NCBI RefSeq assembly: GCF_007746075.1
Contig: NZ_CP036339.1
Coordinates: 3,315,786-3,379,785, forward strand
DNA length: 64,000 nt
Reading direction: 5' to 3'
Source: Lacipirellula limnantheis
Lineage (GTDB): Bacteria > Planctomycetota > Planctomycetia > Pirellulales > Lacipirellulaceae
A model generated the notes under the pieces. It was given only the letters and a program-made list of their open reading frames with translations, had not been told where the DNA came from and searched no databases. Below are positions 63,257 to 64,000 of the stretch, in pieces; within the stretch, counting starts at the first letter, position 1, and every line of letters starts with the position of its first letter. A program made the position numbers and the translations under genes.

Positions 63257-63298
63257 TCCTGGAACCGCTCCGAGCGCGGGGCCCGGCTCACGTTAACG
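63257..63298 (-). promoter_or_regulatory. Weaker -10 box plus 19-nt quasi-palindrome (module copy D)
   Basis: GCTCGGAGCGGTTCCAGGA on the minus strand (63275-63257), preceded after exactly 14 nt by CGTTAACGT, where TAACGT (63295-63290) fits only the TAnnnT core of a -10 box. It lies 69 nt upstream of the cyanophycinase-like gene. The palindrome is well conserved, the -10 is not. Confidence 0.5.
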
Positions 63299-63647
63299 CG
63301 CAGCGGAGTTCGCTTCAATCAGTGCTGCGGGGGCAGCTCTTCTGCGACGTCGTCTGGGGCCAAAAGGTTCTCGCACGGTTAGTGCGAGGACATCAGTCCA
63401 GCCAGGGCTGCCGGGACGGCGGGGTCTCACGCGCAAGTTCGGGCGGCGCTGGCATTGTCGGCGAGCGGAATGGCAATGGGAGGCGTGTTGGTGTTGTTCT
63501 AGGCGTGCTACGGCTGTCGGTTGGCGAGACCTGTTGGCTGTGGAACCGCTACGAACCCGGGGTCGCAAGCTACCGACGCTCAAACCGTGCAAGTAAACTA
63601 GATGTTCTGCTGGTTGCCGCCAATGAACTTCTGCAAAAGCTTGCCCC
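63299..63647. other. Intergenic stretch, nothing certain
   Basis: About 350 nt. Long shadow frames exist on both strands, but none has family resemblance. TGGAACCGCTACGAAC at 63541-63556 resembles the module palindrome without a -10 box at the right distance. Confidence 0.35.
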
Positions 63648-64000
63648 GTGCCTGACGACTCTGAAAGCCGTGACGTTCCCCTCGAGCGCGAGAGCCAATT
63701 TGCCGCGACGCGGATTTTCGAGCCTGAGGAGAGCTTTACGCGGCAGGAGGAAGACATCGCGATCGCGGCCGAGCTCTTGCAGGCGGGCTTGGTGAACGAG
63801 CGCGAAATCGTCGCAGCCGTCTCCGATTGGTCAATTCACGGCAATGTTTCATTGGCGGAGCATCTTCAGAAGCGAAGTTTGATCAACGCCGAGCATTTCG
63901 ACGCCCTACGTCAGCGCGCCGTCGCCCGCGTTGACCGCGCTCGTCGCAGCATTGCCGGCGGCTCCCAAATGCCGGCGGCAGGCAAGAGCATGATGCTGGC
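63648..64000 (+). CDS. N-terminal part of an uncharacterised protein, cut by the window end
   Basis: Frame open from the stop at 63624 to the window edge; the first plausible start is GTG at 63648. About 117 residues are visible: PDDSESRDVPLERESQFAAT, EDIAIAAELLQAGLVNEREI, VAAVSDWSIHGNVSLAEHLQ and KRSLINAEHFDALRQRAVAR. The two helical units (xAxxLLQAGLVNxxEI and LAEHLQKRSLINAEHFDAL) look like the short helical repeats found before kinase domains in planctomycete Ser/Thr kinases. That reading is a guess, because no catalytic domain is in the window. Confidence 0.5.
   Translation, partial: MPDDSESRDVPLERESQFAATRIFEPEESFTRQEEDIAIAAELLQAGLVNEREIVAAVSDWSIHGNVSLAEHLQKRSLINAEHFDALRQRAVARVDRARRSIAGGSQMPAAGKSMML

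Noticed and set aside
63541..63556. TGGAACCGCTACGAAC, similar to the palindrome of module copy D
   Set aside because: No TAnnnT hexamer occurs at the 14-nt distance on the minus strand and no gene start follows closely, so it was not counted as a fifth copy.
1..64000. tRNA, rRNA or CRISPR features
   Set aside because: No GTTCGAATC-type T-arm with a fitting acceptor stem, no rRNA signature and no regularly spaced direct repeats were found by reading; a covariance-model search could still find a divergent small RNA.

Overview
The window looks like chromosome from a planctomycete, most likely of the Pirellulales group. Supporting signs are three DUF1559 proteins with prepilin-type N-termini, PEP-CTERM proteins with dockerin-like calcium repeats, a LEPR-XLL exported protein, several sulfatases, DUF1080 and Gfo/Idh sugar enzymes, and an ECF sigma factor next to a zinc-ribbon Ser/Thr kinase. 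The placement is inferred from gene content only. No rRNA, tRNA, CRISPR array or intact insertion sequence was seen.

Layout. 1-4.5 kb: sugar-oxidation genes (DUF1080, Gfo/Idh, sorbosone-dehydrogenase-like) and a DUF1559 gene. 5.2-8.1 kb: ECF sigma factor plus kinase. 8.1-16.2 kb: a debris field of decayed genes (IS1380, IS3 and ISL3 transposases, a PIN toxin, a formylglycine-generating-enzyme-like protein, an ECF sigma factor, DUF1080) around three intact genes (ST7-like TPR protein, SDR/DUF2867 protein, chalcone-isomerase-like protein). 16.3-33.5 kb: a block resembling a stress or dormancy island, with cardiolipin synthase, universal stress protein, an unusual pyruvate kinase, a CheB-CheR-PAS-histidine-kinase-REC giant, a CsrA-REC fusion, a P-type ATPase, a TFIIB-type zinc ribbon, an HPF/RaiA protein and an NhaR-type regulator. 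33.8-57.1 kb: mainly exported proteins, namely two DUF1559/lipoprotein pairs, an RTX-like LEPR-XLL protein, PEP-CTERM proteins, two sulfatases, a DUF5060 glycosidase/PL10 pectate lyase fusion, a CubicO-type hydrolase and a 1500-residue repeat protein. A GT4/GH130 pair lies among them. 57.8-64 kb: a baeRF-type protein, a Crp/Fnr regulator, a G+C-rich cyanophycinase-like lipoprotein and the start of a gene that runs off the window.

The most interesting signal is a repeated promoter module. An extended -10 box is followed, after exactly 14 nt, by a 19-nt quasi-palindrome of consensus GCYYGGANCGGTTCCMRGM. It occurs upstream of four unrelated exported proteins (22.9, 40.0, 50.5 and 63.3 kb, all minus strand) and suggests a shared regulon or a shared 5'-UTR hairpin. 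The CsrA-REC fusion, which also carries an H-box-like helical linker, is the most unusual protein. Several decayed fragments are relatives of intact genes in the same window; one of about 139 bp is roughly 90% identical to part of the pectate lyase gene by eye.
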